Positions 28,555 to 42,600 are shown, counted from the first letter of the stretch. The stretch is DNA of 64,000 bases from Sinohyriopsis cumingii (GCA_028554795.2 CM068839.1:89066182-89130181), one strand, 5' to 3'. The notes: generated by a model from the sequence alone, not told the origin. Made by a program: numbers and translations.

Positions 28555-30419
28555 TTCCCTGCAGTGTTTGCCATGCCTCAAAATTGGAATTCAAAGTTCA
28601 GTCATTAGTACGAATGGTTAAATCTTAAATACGTGAACATGCTCGAACTAATCGGGTTTGTCGTTTATTTTTCATGCTTCAGTTCAAGGGCAAACAAACA
28701 CTATGCTCTATGCACATGCACAGAAATGCACACAACTCATCCAGTAAACGTTTTACCCCACATCATGTTGTGATCGGACATAACAGAGTATTTGTTATTA
28801 AAAGGGTTAGATTTTCCTTTTATGTAAAGGTTGTGGATTTTTTCTTTGACAAAACATGTGCACCGGGTCATTTATATAATTTTGAACATTTCATAAATCA
28901 TTTAAGTATGCACTTCCTTTCTATTTTGTAAAACTGCTGTCGTTGGAACTGTACCACACTGGATGGATCGACAGCGTTTTCATGCTACACAGGAAACAAA
29001 TGCATATTTGTGCAGACAAACGCAATAAAAGGGGTCGTATGGTTTAATTTTAGCAATTTTCGAACCTTGGCAACAAATTGCAAGATACTGAATTTTGAGA
29101 AACCGAATAATTAAAGAATGCATTATTTCATATCGGAAATCCCCTTTTCGCGTTCTAAAATGGCCAAATATATACCATCACATAAAAGCTAAGGTGGCGC
29201 TCTACAGTTTCGTATTTTGCATAGGTTTGGATTTTAAAGAAAAAGAATTTCCCCGGCTTTCCTCACTGGTTATACTGGATATTTAAAAAAGACCTTGTAT
29301 ATCTTAGATATAATGCAAAGAACCTTTAATTCCCTTTATTTTGGTGTATGATTGATGGGTGTAATATGGGTTATAGAGTATACAGCTTGGCCTTACTTCA
29401 AATGTGCATCTTTCAAAAAAGTGCTAGCTCTACTTGGTCATTTTCACTTCCTGAACTTCAGAGGTCAATTGTATAAAAAAAGAGCCGATAACTTATTTTA
29501 CATTTTATATATTTGGTAATTCATTCATTGCACTTTCAGAAGCTGGTATTGTCTAGTCTGGCAAAATTCATTTTCCCTATTTTAATAGCTGCTATGTATA
29601 GTGCACTTTAGACTAATTCAGACTGATTTTTTAACACAAGGGAGCAGTCATTTTAGTTAGCAGTGTGCTTAAATCATGTAAAATTTCCAAAAGTACAATG
29701 TCCAAAAGAAATATCATCCAAATTACATTAATGTAGCATAGAGGTATGCAAACATCCTCTCCACTGTGCATGTTTTAAATGCGAACTACTTCACCTTATA
29801 TACGTCACTGTAACAAAAGTACATATTTGGTGAGCGCCACCTAAGAAGGCATGAGATTGTAAGACGCTTTTATAAAAGCGTCCACAACACATAGAGACCA
29901 CTTATGACGTCACCCAAAGCAACGTCAAACAGTAAAAAATGGGGGACTAACGGGGATTGATTTTTATCGTCATCGTAAGTATCTCCAAATTGCTGTTATA
30001 TTCTTACGTAAGCCGAACATAACATTGCGTTCATCAGGTACATCTGATCAAAGGATCAATTGATTTTAAGTTTAATAAATATTTTAAGTATCGTACGGGT
30101 ATTCCTTTTTCTTCGAGCTAGATAACTATGTTACAGTTAGCTTTACGCCAGAAAAGCCAACCAAACAAACCAATATTCGTAGTGAAAATTGTTTTCGTCG
30201 CTGCTTTCTCTGCAAAGAGAATTACTGTCTATTTTTTTAACTGTACATATAACCACCATCATCATCCGTTTTGTATTGTTCTACAACAATAAAAAAGAAC
30301 ACCCAAAAAAAAAACAAGCGGGAATAGGTTTAATTATTCTTATTTTTAATGGTACGTATGCTTAATTTGCATTGTTTTCTAGTTATTTTTTATTTTTTTT
30401 ATTTCAGTTTATTCTGTGT

Positions 30420-30970
30420 TTTATGTAAAATTGTAATTTTGAAGCTGACCATGTCCAAAATCAAATCAACTGCGTATCTGAACAAAATCATTTATTATAT
30501 TTTATTTTTTTAATTCTGTAAACAACTAATACATAGCTAATATTTTCTCTTGGTCTGAATCACTGACATCGCGTTTACCATGTTCTTCATAACAATTTTA
30601 GTAACAGAGTTTATCTTGCAAAAATTTGGAACCTTCTAGAATGAAATTTTCCATTACGTAATGGTTCTTTTTTTAAGAATATGCTAATTGTGACCTAGGT
30701 CAGGTAGAGGATAAACAAATCTTGTTCACGGGGAAATTTATTTATTTCTGCAATAGCATCTGAAGCAGAAAACAGTCTTTTTGCTGTGTACAGTATTTCA
30801 TTTGAGCTGGAATTTATTTATTCAAATTATTTATTCACTGTAAATACAAAGTGCTCATCTAAAATAATATTTTCACCTTGTATTTTAGGGAATTACATTT
30901 TTTGTTGAATGTTACAGAACTTGTTAGTTTTCATTCGTTTCTATTATTTATTTTAAGACCATAGAGTGGT
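30420..30970 (+). repeat. dispersed AT-rich repeat, copy 2
   Basis: Aligned by eye with copy 1: AACAACTAATACATAGCTAA, TTTTCCATTA, ATGCTAATTGTGACCTAGGT. More diverged than the 36-kb copy. Confidence 0.55.
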
Positions 30971-31246
30971 ATTAATATATTGAACCGATCAATAACATTG
31001 CTTGATGGCTGTGATGATGAATTGCCGCACTTGCTGTGTCACGTTCTTTATTCATAATATTAATTTAACACCTGACAGGCAATACAATTTTAATAATAAA
31101 GCAGTAGAAAGAGATAACATTTCCATGTCAATGCAAACTTTGAATAGTTTTTGTGTTAAATTACTAGATGTTTTGTGCTAGACGGCTATAAATCTCGAGG
31201 AAAGAATGAGAAAAAGAAAGCAACAAATGCATGAAATATATGTATG

Positions 31247-31397
31247 TACATATGAATGTATGTATGTATGCATGTATGTATGTACGTACGTACGTACGGA
31301 TGGATGGATGCATGCATGCATGCATGCATGTATGTATGTATGTATGTATGTATGTATGTATGTATGTATGTATGTATGTATGTATGTATGTATGTGT
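31247..31397. repeat. (TATG)n microsatellite
   Basis: Long TATG array with short GTAC, GATG and CATG interruptions. It lies at the 3' tail of the adjoining minus-strand SINE. Frames read through it are artefacts. Confidence 0.95.
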
Positions 31398-31404
31398 GTT
31401 GTGA

Positions 31405-31716
31405 TGTGATTTGGATTTTTAACGTAGCTTTAACAATTTTTCAGCCATATCGCTACGATGTCTGCAGTGTGGCAGTTTATAGTGATGTCTAGCACTGGGG
31501 CATCATGCCGCAGACATGTAGCGTGATGTCCCACCCAGTCACATTATCCTGACACCAGGCCGACCAGTCCTAACACTAACCTCTTAATGCTGAGCGCCAA
31601 GCGAGGCAGCTGTTAGTACCATTTTTTTTAAGTCTTTGGTATGACTCAGTCGGGGATTGAATCCATGACCTCCCGCATCCGAGGCGGACGCTCTAACCAC
31701 TAGGCCACCGGAGCCT
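31405..31716 (-). repeat. tRNA-derived SINE, family A, near full length
   Basis: The minus strand starts with a tRNA-like head GGCTCCGGTGGCCTAGTGG carrying an A box, with the B box GGATTCAATCC about 45 nt later. The body is shared with 27,195-27,322, and the tail GTTAAAAATCCAAATC runs into (CATA)n. It lies in the 5' flank of the host gene. Confidence 0.75.
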
Positions 31717-31849
31717 TATGTATGTATGTATCTATGTGTGTATGTATGTATGTATGTATGTAGGTATGTATGTAGGTATGTATGTACCAATGAATAAATA
31801 CGTAAGCCTGAATAAATATGTGGTTTCAAACATAAATTCGTTCGTATAT

Positions 31850-31850
31850 A

Positions 31851-31937
<87 letters not shown>
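31850..31937. repeat. (AT)n microsatellite
   Basis: About 43 AT units preceded by a second (TATG)n tract at 31,717-31,790. Confidence 0.97.
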
Positions 31938-31939
<2 letters not shown>

Positions 31940-32089
31940 TGTTCATTTATTCATTCTTAATATTTTATTTAATTAAATAATTCGTTCATGAAAAGAGTAT
32001 GTAAAAGCTTATCTGTAATAGTGTCATGGATAATTTACATACATATTTTCTGCATTGGAATTAATTTGTAGTTTTCAGAACAAGGTTAA

Positions 32090-32189
32090 ATGAACTCAGT
32101 CACTTTCCCCAGACCACTTTCACCTATCTCAGAGGAAGAAGAATGTGACCACGCTCTTTCCGAATATGATGACGATAAATTACAAGCAG
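32090..32189 (+). CDS. host gene of unknown function, coding exon 1
   Basis: Starts at ATG after an in-frame TAA and an AG acceptor at about 32,077, so a non-coding exon probably lies upstream. Encodes MNSVTFPRPLSPISEEEE and an acidic tail. The donor is CAG/GTATTT at 32,190. One base (G) is carried into exon 2. The join reads through in frame, which supports the model. Confidence 0.75.
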
Positions 32190-32471
32190 GTATTTAAATG
32201 GTTTATTTTGTTTGTATATGAAAATACTTAACGATGAGAATAATCGGTGTTCTTTGAAATAAATTTTATTGAGACGGGTGCCATTTAGATTGAATTTATT
32301 GCAGATAGATGTTACTATCATGTCACCTGTGGGCAAGGTTGAAATTTTGAATCTATAGCAAACTGAATTTTCCCACTCTTCTTGGTAATTAACCATTTGT
32401 TCTTCCTCTGTCTCACTACTCGTGCCATCCAGTCTCAGGTCTGGACATAAATCATATGTACAGAACCTTAA

Positions 32472-32745
32472 TGTTGTTGTTGTTGTGGGGTTTAAAACCA
32501 TTTTTCAGCACACGATAGGCTATGCATGGCGGCCAGCATTATTGGTGGAGTAAGAACCCGGGAAAACCCCGGGAAGAACCACCGACCCACGAGAAGCTAT
32601 TGGCGAGCTTTCTCACATGCCCACATTGGCCGAATCCTAGACTCGAACCCACGCAGAGAGAGGTGAGATGGCAGTGATCCGTAACGGACAGCGCTTTAGA
32701 CCACTCGGCCACTCTGGGCTTTAGACCACTCGGCCACTCGGGGTC
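32472..32745 (-). repeat. tRNA-derived SINE, family B, in intron 1
   Basis: Minus-strand tRNA-like head with GAGTGGCCGAGTGGTCTAAA, present twice (partial head duplication). B box GGGTTCGAGTC follows, then a body with CCCGGGAAAACCCCGGG-type palindromes and a (CAA)n tail. A diverged copy lies at 38,965-39,187. Confidence 0.75.
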
Positions 32746-33331
32746 CCCGAACCTTAATGAAGACCTACATCACTTCATAATCTTAAGTCATTGCCAAAAT
32801 TTAAGTTCCAATGTCAGATGGTGTAGGTAGTGTATGATTGTCAGGAACATCGCTTGGCATGCTCATGTACTCACTTGAGTGCCCATTATATACGCTGGAA
32901 GCAGCTTCTTGATGTCGGCTTCACATTTATATATTTTTATACAATATACATTGGCTAGTTCCATAAGTGCACAATCGTTTAGTCCCAGTTAAATAACGGA
33001 GGAGCGGTGGGACGAATGAACCGCTTTGCTTGCCTGTTTACTAAAACAATTGACCACGCTTTTTTTCAATTGTCAAACAAACCTTGATTAAAAACAATAA
33101 CATATATTTGTTATAAATTGTACGGCCAACGAGAAGATAAATAAGCAGTGAGGAAATTGCTCATTTATTTATTTATTTACATTCATCTTCCATGTAGGCA
33201 ACCACTGTTCTTCAAAGTTTTTAGGACATGCGTTTTGAAAACCAGTTAACAGAAAAGTAAAAACAAATATAACTGAAACAAACTATGTATTAAGCATGGT
33301 TCAGTAGTAAGTATTTTTGTCTTTAAAACAG

Positions 33332-33416
33332 GTGACCGGAAAATCAATCCCCTGGAACCAACAAACAACTCAGCAATTAATACAACTGAAGAGGCCGATT
33401 TATCGTATAACTCAAA
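33332..33416 (+). CDS. host gene of unknown function, coding exon 2
   Basis: Bounded by the acceptor TTAAAACAG and the donor GTAAGTAA. The 85 nt encode a polar stretch (KINPLEPTNNSAINTTEEAD). Two bases are carried over to exon 3, giving an uninterrupted frame across the 6.3-kb intron. Confidence 0.78.
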
Positions 33417-35130
33417 GTAAGTAAATTGTCTATCGCTATATGGTTTGAAAGTACTGTTGAGCGAGTGGGGGAGGGGTAGATTGGTTCTCTATTTCAGAAG
33501 TATTTACTCATTAGCAGAATCCCTGAAAGAAGAAAATATAAGATTTATATAATATTGACAATGTGCAAACGCCATCTAAACGAATAATATTTGTGCGGTG
33601 TTGAACTAGATAACAGAAAAAAGCGAAAACTAACAGGTTTCGTAAAATTCAACAAATAGTTCAGTTTCTTTGAACACAAGGTGAAAATTTAAAAAAAGAA
33701 CTTACAATATTGTGAAGTAATTTCCAAATTGTTATAAAAGTTCTATCACAAGTCCAAAAGCATAGAGTGCTCAGAACGAATTTCAGTATTAAATGTGCTG
33801 ATGTCCATGTAACTTTGAATGTGGCGACGTGCCAAACGTATTGCTGTATTGCAATGATATAATCCAGAATGTCTTCGAATGAATTCACAATAATCCCCAA
33901 ATCACATCACAGCTAAATTATATTGTTCATTTGTAAACGTTGGGATATGGTAACCGAACTAGTAGTTATGATACTATTCTGGCCAAAGATGATTTCCTTG
34001 ACAATACTGAGCTGGATAGGCAAAGGTGACTGTTTTCGTTTTTAATCAGTGACATTATTGTGCATCTGTTAAAGAACAGTGACACAATCCATCGACTGAT
34101 TGATGCTATAGATGAGATTTCAGCTAATACATCGAAGCTGAATTCAAAAGTCTGTTTGCCGTAGGGAAAGACGCTGTTCAAAGTTGATAAACAAGAAAAC
34201 TACACGTCCTCAAAGCAAGGGGGACGAGAAGATACCAGAACTAGTAAAACAGCAAACTTAAGGAACATGGAATCAAAATAGATGTTGATGGTACTATTGT
34301 GGGAAGATATGGGAAGAAGGACATTATATGGTGACAGACGGAAACAAGCTGCCCTTGCAGACCTGGTGGAATTATCATAACATGAATGAGTGAAGGCATG
34401 CATTATATTTAAATCTGGGCTAACCACAAAACTTGAAAGCAAAATAAAAAAGTACGCCCCAAAACATAGCCACTAAATAACATAGGTAGCACATAGCGAA
34501 TTGTTGTCATTTATCATGGTATATTTTTAATCCAACAGGCATTGACACTACATCTTTAGTATGACCTTGTATGTCAGGTTGATTACATAAATATATATCA
34601 AAAGAATTGTGGCAGCAAATTAAATAGGACAAAAGAACCATCCCACAGTAACTCTATCGTTAATAGCAAAGGCGACAGGAATCTGGTTGGTCTTGCTGAA
34701 CGCCAGCTTTATGCAGAAAATAATTGTGAGAATTGAGTTTGAGAGATGTAGTTGTTATGGTAGGTTACTTAATTATGAATAACTCTTCATGGACATCCAC
34801 TTGGCAATTCCTAAAACATGTAATTGTGCGGGGAAAACGATCGTAGCCCACTTTTCTATCAACGTTTTATATATTTCAGTTCCGCTTGATAAGCCTTTTA
34901 CTGACGTCATTCTCGCGAGTTCGTTCGCTGCTTATCTGTAATGAGGTAGAAATTGTAGAGTTTTACTGATTTATATTCACTGTTGGACAGTGGGTTGGTG
35001 TGAAAATAAATGGGTCATAAAACCTGAGTAAATGTAGATCATGCACACGTCATATTTACACAAGTTGTTTGTCCTCTAACGAACATATATATATTTATTT
35101 TGTATATTTATTTATTTATTGTTACATTTT

Positions 35131-35655
35131 AGGCTCTTTAAAACAGTAACAAGAAAAGAATGAAGATAACAAGCTTTGTAAAATTTAACAAATAATTTAT
35201 TTCCCTAGAAAAACAAGGTAAAAATGAGAAAAAGAACTTACGGTTCTACGAATCAAATCCTAAATTAATCCAAGAATAATCCCAGAATTAAAAATTAGAA
35301 GTCCTAGAAATAAAAGGTCTTAAAAGAATCTGAGTTGGTGTCCTGATAAAAACTCCAAGATAGAGAACGATGACGTATGCAATAGTCAGTTTTGCCCTGA
35401 TGATCAACAGTTCCTTGTTGAACCACAGAAAATAATATTCCAGTTTTCAATTCCGAATAAAATTTCAATAAATGTCATTATCCAAACATTCTGTATGAGC
35501 ACTTAAATATTCCCAGGGAAAAGAATTCATAATTCCATAAAACAGAATTTCAACTCAAACTGGTCACAACAAAACACTTTTAAGTGTTAATGGTTTATAG
35601 CCCAACTGACTCAATTCTCTACAGAAAAGAGTTATACACTACTTTAAGCATGTAT
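35131..35655 (-). repeat. dispersed AT-rich repeat, inverted copy
   Basis: Reverse complement of 36,060-36,610, starting with the complement of TTAAAGAGCC and including ACAGTTCCTTGTTGAACCAC. It forms a large inverted pair with the next copy. Confidence 0.7.
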
Positions 35656-35714
35656 TGAAATAAAGAAATTAAAACTAACAAACAAACAATTAAATTAAAT
35701 CAAATATAAATGAA

Positions 35715-35718
<4 letters not shown>

Positions 35719-35792
<74 letters not shown>

Positions 35793-35815
35793 CATACATA
35801 CATACATACATATAC
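35719..35815. repeat. (AT)n and (CATA)n microsatellite
   Basis: About 35 AT units followed by CATA units, in the spacer between the inverted repeat copies. Confidence 0.95.
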
Positions 35816-36059
35816 TTTAATTACTGGATTTGACATTTTCCAGAAATTCAGTTTGACCTGACTGTTTTTCGTTAACACCTAATAACAGAAACTTTGTATC
35901 TAATACTGACCCAGTTCCTGACCTTGATTCATAATCAGTACGTGTTGGAGTAAAAAACTTTTTTTATTCTTTCCCAGAGTAAAAATCATTGGTTTTAGTC
36001 GAGGCCATATGCGTAATGTTAGGCATGTAAAAGCTTCTATGTTGTTTTAGAAGGGTGAT

Positions 36060-36610
36060 CATGTGACCCTCATACGGGAATCTGTTTTTGCGTCTTAAAT
36101 TAGTGTATAACTGTTTTCTATAGAGACTTTGGGAAGTCGGGCTTTAAACCATTGACACAAAAAGGTGTTTTGTTACATTTTCTTCAAATTATTTGGATAC
36201 CAAGAGATTATTTTTCCCTGGAAATACTTGTGCTCTAGATTAATTCCTTGACAAAGATAGCTATAGAAATTTACACAGAATTCTAACACTGGAATATTAT
36301 TTTCTGTGATTCAACAAAGAACTGTTGACACATCAGTACGACGCTGACCACAGCATACGTCATCGCCTTCCATTTTGGATTTCATTGGGATTCGAACTCA
36401 GTTTCATTTTAACTTTTATTACTAAGACTTATATTGTTTAATTCTTGGATTATTCTTGGATTATTTTTGGATTTGAATTGTAGAACCGTAATTTCTTTTT
36501 CTCATTTTAACCTTCTTTTTCTAGGGCAATAAATTATTTGTTAAATTTTACAAAGCTTGATGTCTTCACTCTTTTCTTGTTACTGTTTTAAAGAGCCTTA
36601 AAAGTAACTG
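36060..36610 (+). repeat. dispersed AT-rich repeat, copy 3
   Basis: Matches 860-1,190 (CTGTGATTCAACAAAGAACT, ACGTCATCG, TTGTTAAATTTTACAAAGCTT) and, inverted, 35,131-35,655. It ends in (GT)n at 36,607-36,631. Confidence 0.7.
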
Positions 36611-38178
36611 TGTGTGTGTGTGTGTGTGTGTGTTTTGATGGTTTCTTTATGCTGTATTGCACTGGACTGATTTTAATCTGACATGTTGCATGCAATAAAG
36701 TGGACCATGCCTTACACTATATCTTGATACAAAAATTGTACACATCAAAAACATAATAGGGCTATTACAATGTACAAAGTAAAGGGCGACGACAATGTAC
36801 ACAAAGTCCTATCATGGTAATACATGACAACACGTTAGAAATTTAAAGAATAGGATAAAAAAAAATATAAATTTGATTCCAAAATCAACTCCAGGAGGTT
36901 GAAAACGATATTAGAGTGTTAAACGTCACAGCTAGTGTATATTTTATATAAAATAAAGGTAAAAAAATAGCATAACTGTTAATGTACCCATGGTGATGTT
37001 TAAACTCCAGTGTTTAAACTTAAATTATACATACAAGTGTGCATTTTTCCCAGACAAACTTTTGTTCCCAAAATATTACAGCAAAATTAACTAAAGTCAG
37101 GAAGTATTACTACGCCATTATATAAGCACAGTCAGTTGTACAATGTTACAAATCGAACGTATTAAACTGGCAGAAGAAATTGAAAAACAAAATTCAAAGT
37201 ACCAGAAATGTAAAACATGTAAAATCAACGAGATGATAACAGTATTACAGTGAAGAAACTGAAACGATAACAGAAAGATAAAAGGAGAAGGGTTGAAATA
37301 GAGAACGCCAAAGACTAGATAAAGTCAAGTCCAAAAATATCAATAGTTGTTAACATTACCAGGCTTACACCCCAACAATACGTGGATCACAAATTTAGCT
37401 AGTACATTGAAATCAACTGATGCATCGTCGAAACAGTGTGGTCAAAGATGTGTTGATACTCAAATACGTAATTGATTAGAGGATCAGTAATTTCACAGGT
37501 AATTGAAAATGGATAATTGGACCAGGAAATAACACGTAGATATTTAATTAGCAGGTATTGTAAAGAGCTGTAATAAAGGAGCTGACAAAAAGAGTTTTAA
37601 AAAATTCATGAGAACAGAAGTTTCAGATGCCTAAGATTTGTTTTAACAGCAAGTCAACAATTTCTCTAAAAATGTGCAAGCCTTTCAACCAGCAAGGGAA
37701 AAATTAGACAAAATGTCTAAGGTTCAGACTTTGGACACTACATCACATTGAATAATATTTACAACCAACTGAGCAACGGACTAAGAGTGAAATATGCGCT
37801 TTGGAGAATACAATTTTTTTTTGGGGGGGGGGGGTGTTGGAAAAAAGAAAGCACTCTGGAAGACTGTGACACTTTACAATCTCAAGTGGAACAATAACGT
37901 CAGTGAAATCCAATAAAACAATATTACTAACTTGTAAATCAACATCCATACCAATGGTAATGCCTTGTTAGATGAATGTTTTAAAAGACAAAAACTAAAA
38001 GTATGTAGGACAAAAAAGACAATATAAATATTAATGAAAGCATGACAAAAGGCATGAAGACAGTATGTAATGAAGGAAGCATATAAAACCGCTCTATTAC
38101 TGGGTTTGATAATAAGATCTGAATATGTTATCCATCAAGAATTTCGCATTTAGTTATTTGCTGAAGTTGTGTGTATAA

Positions 38179-38209
38179 GCGCGCGCGCGCGCGCGTGTGT
38201 GTGTGTGTA

Positions 38210-38254
<45 letters not shown>
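38179..38254. repeat. compound (GC)n(GT)n(GA)n microsatellite with SINE tail
   Basis: (GC)n, (GT)n and (GA)n in series, followed at 38,255-38,300 by GATTTGGATTTTTAACGTAG, the 3' end of SINE family A, truncated. Confidence 0.9.
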
Positions 38255-38261
<7 letters not shown>

Positions 38262-38964
38262 ATTTTTAACGTAGCATTAACAATTATTCAGCCATAATAG
38301 TATTAGTTTGAAACTACACTCCAGACAACTAACAGTTATAGGTTTAACTTCGCTTCATCACGTTTTTACGGAAAAACGATTTATTAGAGCAATATGTTAT
38401 TCAAATGAAAAAATCAGCTTATGATATGCATATTTAATTTACACTGTGTACCCAACTTTTGTCATCACTGAGGTTGTGTCTACCTGATTTATATCATGAT
38501 TCTAAAAGTAAACAGGGTGTTTACTAAACTTAAAGTTCAAGACCTGGCCTTGTTTACGACTTAGTGAATTTTTCCATTACAAATGCTTAGATTTCCAGAA
38601 CATTCTTTTGCGTCGTGATTACACTATGCAATATACTGAACCAAAAATGACTTTTGTCATATGTCACTGCTCTTTATACTGTGACAGCGTGACGCTATCA
38701 GCCTACTTGTGACTATCATGGTCTACATCGTTAACATTTTATCTTTATGATTCTTGACGGTATGTCACCCAAATAAGGTCGTAAAGACATTTAGAATATT
38801 AGCGCATTTAATATTAAAGAAAATGTGCACATCCAATTATTCGCATGAAATCTGAAGACATCAAATCACAGTATTCAATATCAAACACAAATAATTCTGA
38901 GAGAAATATTGCCAGTAACAAAGATTCAACTTAAAATACGCATTCAAAATAAATAGTTGTTTTT

Positions 38965-39187
38965 ATTATTGTTGTGGGTTCTGCGCGATATTTTAGCACA
39001 TGATGCATGGCCGCCAGAATAGCTGGCGGAAAAGGAGACCGGGAATAGCCTGGTAAGAACTACCGACCGAAGGGAGACTACTACTAACGACCGACGGGAG
39101 ACTACTGGCAAGTTTTGTTACATACTCATAGCAGTGAGATGGTTGTAATCGGCAAAGGCGAGCGTTTTAGACCACACGGCCACACGG
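38965..39187 (-). repeat. SINE family B, diverged copy
   Basis: Shares ATGCATGGCCGCCAG, AAGAACTACCGACC and TTTTAGACCACACGGCCAC with 32,472-32,745. Confidence 0.65.
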
Positions 39188-39699
39188 AAGCAGATGCAGC
39201 AAAACTGTCTTTCGTAAAATGTAATATTTCGAGTGAAAAAAATTGGTACCTACCTTAAAAAAAATTAGCAGCAATGTCAAATTAGCTGAGTTTTTATAAA
39301 TGTTAAAAAGTAAAAACAAAATAGGAAAATAAACACGAACAAGACAGGCATATTTTCAAAAATAGTTTTTGCGTTAACAGTGTGATCAGACTGGTTTGCC
39401 GACTTATAGTATCCTTGAATTCCAAACACAGTAACGTGGCATAAATACTAAATAACAGTATCAGAACCGCGACGATCTTAAAACTTATATCTGCTGTTTT
39501 ATGGCAATTTTCTATCAGACATTTTGCTGGGTAAACATGCTGCTGAAGAGTGTTATTTAATGAGCGTAATGATTATGTTTCAATCAGCATTTTCAAAATG
39601 GAAGAATTTGGAAATTAAAATCTGAACATATTGAGATAAAGTATAACTATGAGTTGTATACTGAATGTTTTGATGTTCTTTCTCGTCTTGTCATTACAG

Positions 39700-42600
39700 T
39701 TCCAACAAGATCAGTAAGGCGTCGGAGTCCAAGTCCAATAATACCTCTAGAAATCCTACAAACACAACCCCAAATCTCAATTATGTACAGAATCAAATAT
39801 ACTTCAACAACAAACTCAGTGATCTAACTATCATGGTTGAGGAACAGATGCCTCAATTTGAAGTTGGACACACAGTCACAAATGTGTCGTTGAACTTGCC
39901 AGTAAAACTGCCATCTATGGAAGAAACGTCTAAGGACAATACGTTAGAACCGGAGGCCAAGGTAGCTGATGCAACTATTCAAACCTCAGTTTTTTCTAGA
40001 AAGAACTACAGTACTGGTGACTTAATCAGTCTTCTAACGTACTCGGGCAAGAGGATAATAATGACATACCCGACGAATTTGGGAGCACCATTCAGTTGTC
40101 CCAGCCTGAAGACGGAAAGAGAGAATCCAGATAGGGTAACTGAAGGGTCACTTATACAAACTGGAAAGGTTTATCAGTTTGGGAAAGATGCAATATTTGT
40201 GAGTCCATCCAGAAAACGTCTGCTAGATTTCATCGATAATTTATCGAGTAAAGGCGAATTAAGCCCTGTATTAAATAAAATGCCTTGTATGAATACTGAA
40301 ACAACACCCACAGGAGAGCTATTAGAAGAAATTGAAGAAGAAAGCAACGATAGAGAGTCAGCTAGCTCCACGGAGTGCGAAGGATTTAGCAATATGCATG
40401 ACATCAGTGGTGCAGATGACGTCACAGAGAATGATTCTGGAACAATCACATGGGAGCGAGAAAAAGAGATCTGCAAAAACTTTATCAGAAGGAACGAACT
40501 AACCCACTGTAATCCAACATATTGCGAGGAGGTGGGATTCAGTCAGAATGTAGACTCTGTCCTAGTGGGAGTTAATAACTCAGTAACAACCAGGTCATGG
40601 AAAAATAGTTTGGAGAAAGGACCCTTTTGTTGTGGGCCCGAAAATAAGGTAGCGTTCCAACGACACACCAACTATTTGTTATTAAATAAGATCAACGATG
40701 AAGCAAATAATTTTATTAGAGAAATAGCTGAAAAGGTAGCCGAAATCTTGAACTATCAGAAGACAGTTACAAATAGAAGAAGTGATGATCTGGAACCGTC
40801 TGCCAATACAATTGGTGTACAAATGGATGCGACAAAGTCCTCAGTCAGAAGTGTAGATGTGTCATCTTTCAAAGTTTCTAAAACTTCAGAAACAGTCAAA
40901 GATGATGGGTCATCGTCTCCTGAAAGTAGTATTGATAAGAAAGTAACACAGCAGGAGTCAAACAAAGCTAAATTAAAATCAAAGAAGAAAAAACTTAAGA
41001 CCTCGGTGAAGGGTGTAAATAAGGAACCATTTATACATACTAAATTCAAATCCTCTCCTGACTCTACAATATCAACAAATGTAATTATTGGCCAGAAGGA
41101 TCCCAATAAACGCAATGACGTCTCGCTTGAAAGCAAATCGGCCACAGTTTGCAAATCTTGTAAATCTGCTGATTCTACGATGCTGATATTGAAGAGAATC
41201 AAATCGTCTTTCGACCTTTGTGGGTGGTCGGCACCTTTGGAAAGCCAAGATATCCTCCTGCCTTCAACAGAAACGCTCCATCCATTTGAATCAAAAGATA
41301 GAATGAAGGGAAATGTTCAAGATTCAAGCAGCATTTGTGACCATTCTGGACAGAAAGTTAAGGGACCAGTCGCAGCAAATAAAATGGATCGAAAGAAAAA
41401 CAAGAAAGAGCAAAACCCAGCTCGAAGGTTTACCAAAAGAGGCAGGAATACCGGTAACATTAGTTTGGAAAGAGAAAAAAGAAAATCTAAAGATGCAATC
41501 TTGAAACTGAAAAACATATACGGGTATGGAGAAAGATGCAGTAATCATACCTTAGGAGGACAGCCGTCGTTTGTTACATTCCTCAAAGCCAAGGCAATTC
41601 AGTCATCAGAGACAGCCAAAGCGGGCCAATCAACAAAGACTATGAACAAACTCTGCACAAGATCATCAGAAAGTTTAAAACACTTTCCTTTGCGTGATCA
41701 TTGTAGACAGATATTGCAACATTATGAAGTGCCAGAATCTACATATATACCGAGCAAGCTGAATGAAATATGCGACAGTAATCTAAAACATATGTCTGAT
41801 ATTTGTATGGACGCACAGATGTTGTCAGACTTACAGAGAGTTTCAAATAAGTATCTTCACGATAAACTTGCCAAACAACAGGGGCCACAAAGGAAAGACC
41901 AAATAGTTCTTCCGCATGTAACCAACATATCTAATCCCTGGATCCCTGCGGCTTCCCATGTTTGTGGTTTAGATGCTAATAAGACTACATCAGTTGTTGA
42001 AAGCGTGAATGATGATGCAAATAAAAAAAATAATCTCCTCAGTGGTAAAGGTTTCAACAGTACACAGCAGAACGCGAAATCGAAGCCGTCAAAGAATCAG
42101 AGCGAATTGTTACCGCCAATCACGAAAAGTATTGCAAATACACCTGTGCCCAGCAAGGAAGGAAGAGAGGACGTAAAGCTTCCTCCTGTCTACAGCACGG
42201 GGGGCAAAACTGAAACATCTGATTTAATTTTAATGAGAAAACAATCCTTTTTGTCCGTCACATCATTGAAAGCATTCATGGTGAATGAAAAGAAGCAGTT
42301 AAATGCTAGATTCCAACCCCTCATTGGTGATAATCAAGAAGAGGAGATAAACAACAGAAGACATCCATCCATTTGTTGTTCTCAGATGATGTATAAGCCT
42401 GTCACAATGAATATTCATTTGTCTCCATTGACGCACCGGAACAACAACGATGATCTCGTTGTCACTGCGAAGTCATTTCCAAAATTAGACGCTATTCAGC
42501 TGCATGACAGGAAAAGTGGTAGCGCGCACTCCGAACCTAAACACCAATGCGCTGTAAAGCAGCGATATCGCACAAAAGACATGAAGTCACACCATTATAT

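Larger units (their letters stand above)
26451..30419. other. host intergenic DNA between element 1 and the host gene
   Basis: Apart from the SINE fragment at 27,195-27,322, a T-rich/G-run tract near 27,600-27,640 and the tRNA-like piece at 28,490-28,554, I see no gene or repeat that I can support. Confidence 0.55.
33417..39699 (+). other. intron 2 of the host gene, repeat-filled
   Basis: GT-AG intron of 6,283 bp. It holds the inverted pair of AT-rich repeats, (AT)n, (GT)n and mixed microsatellites and a SINE copy. A weak match to the dispersed repeat also lies at about 33,610-33,760 (minus). No other gene is seen. Confidence 0.7.

Noticed and set aside
31206-31492. Frames in (TATG)n and (AT)n tracts
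   Set aside because: Microsatellite translation with no coding character.
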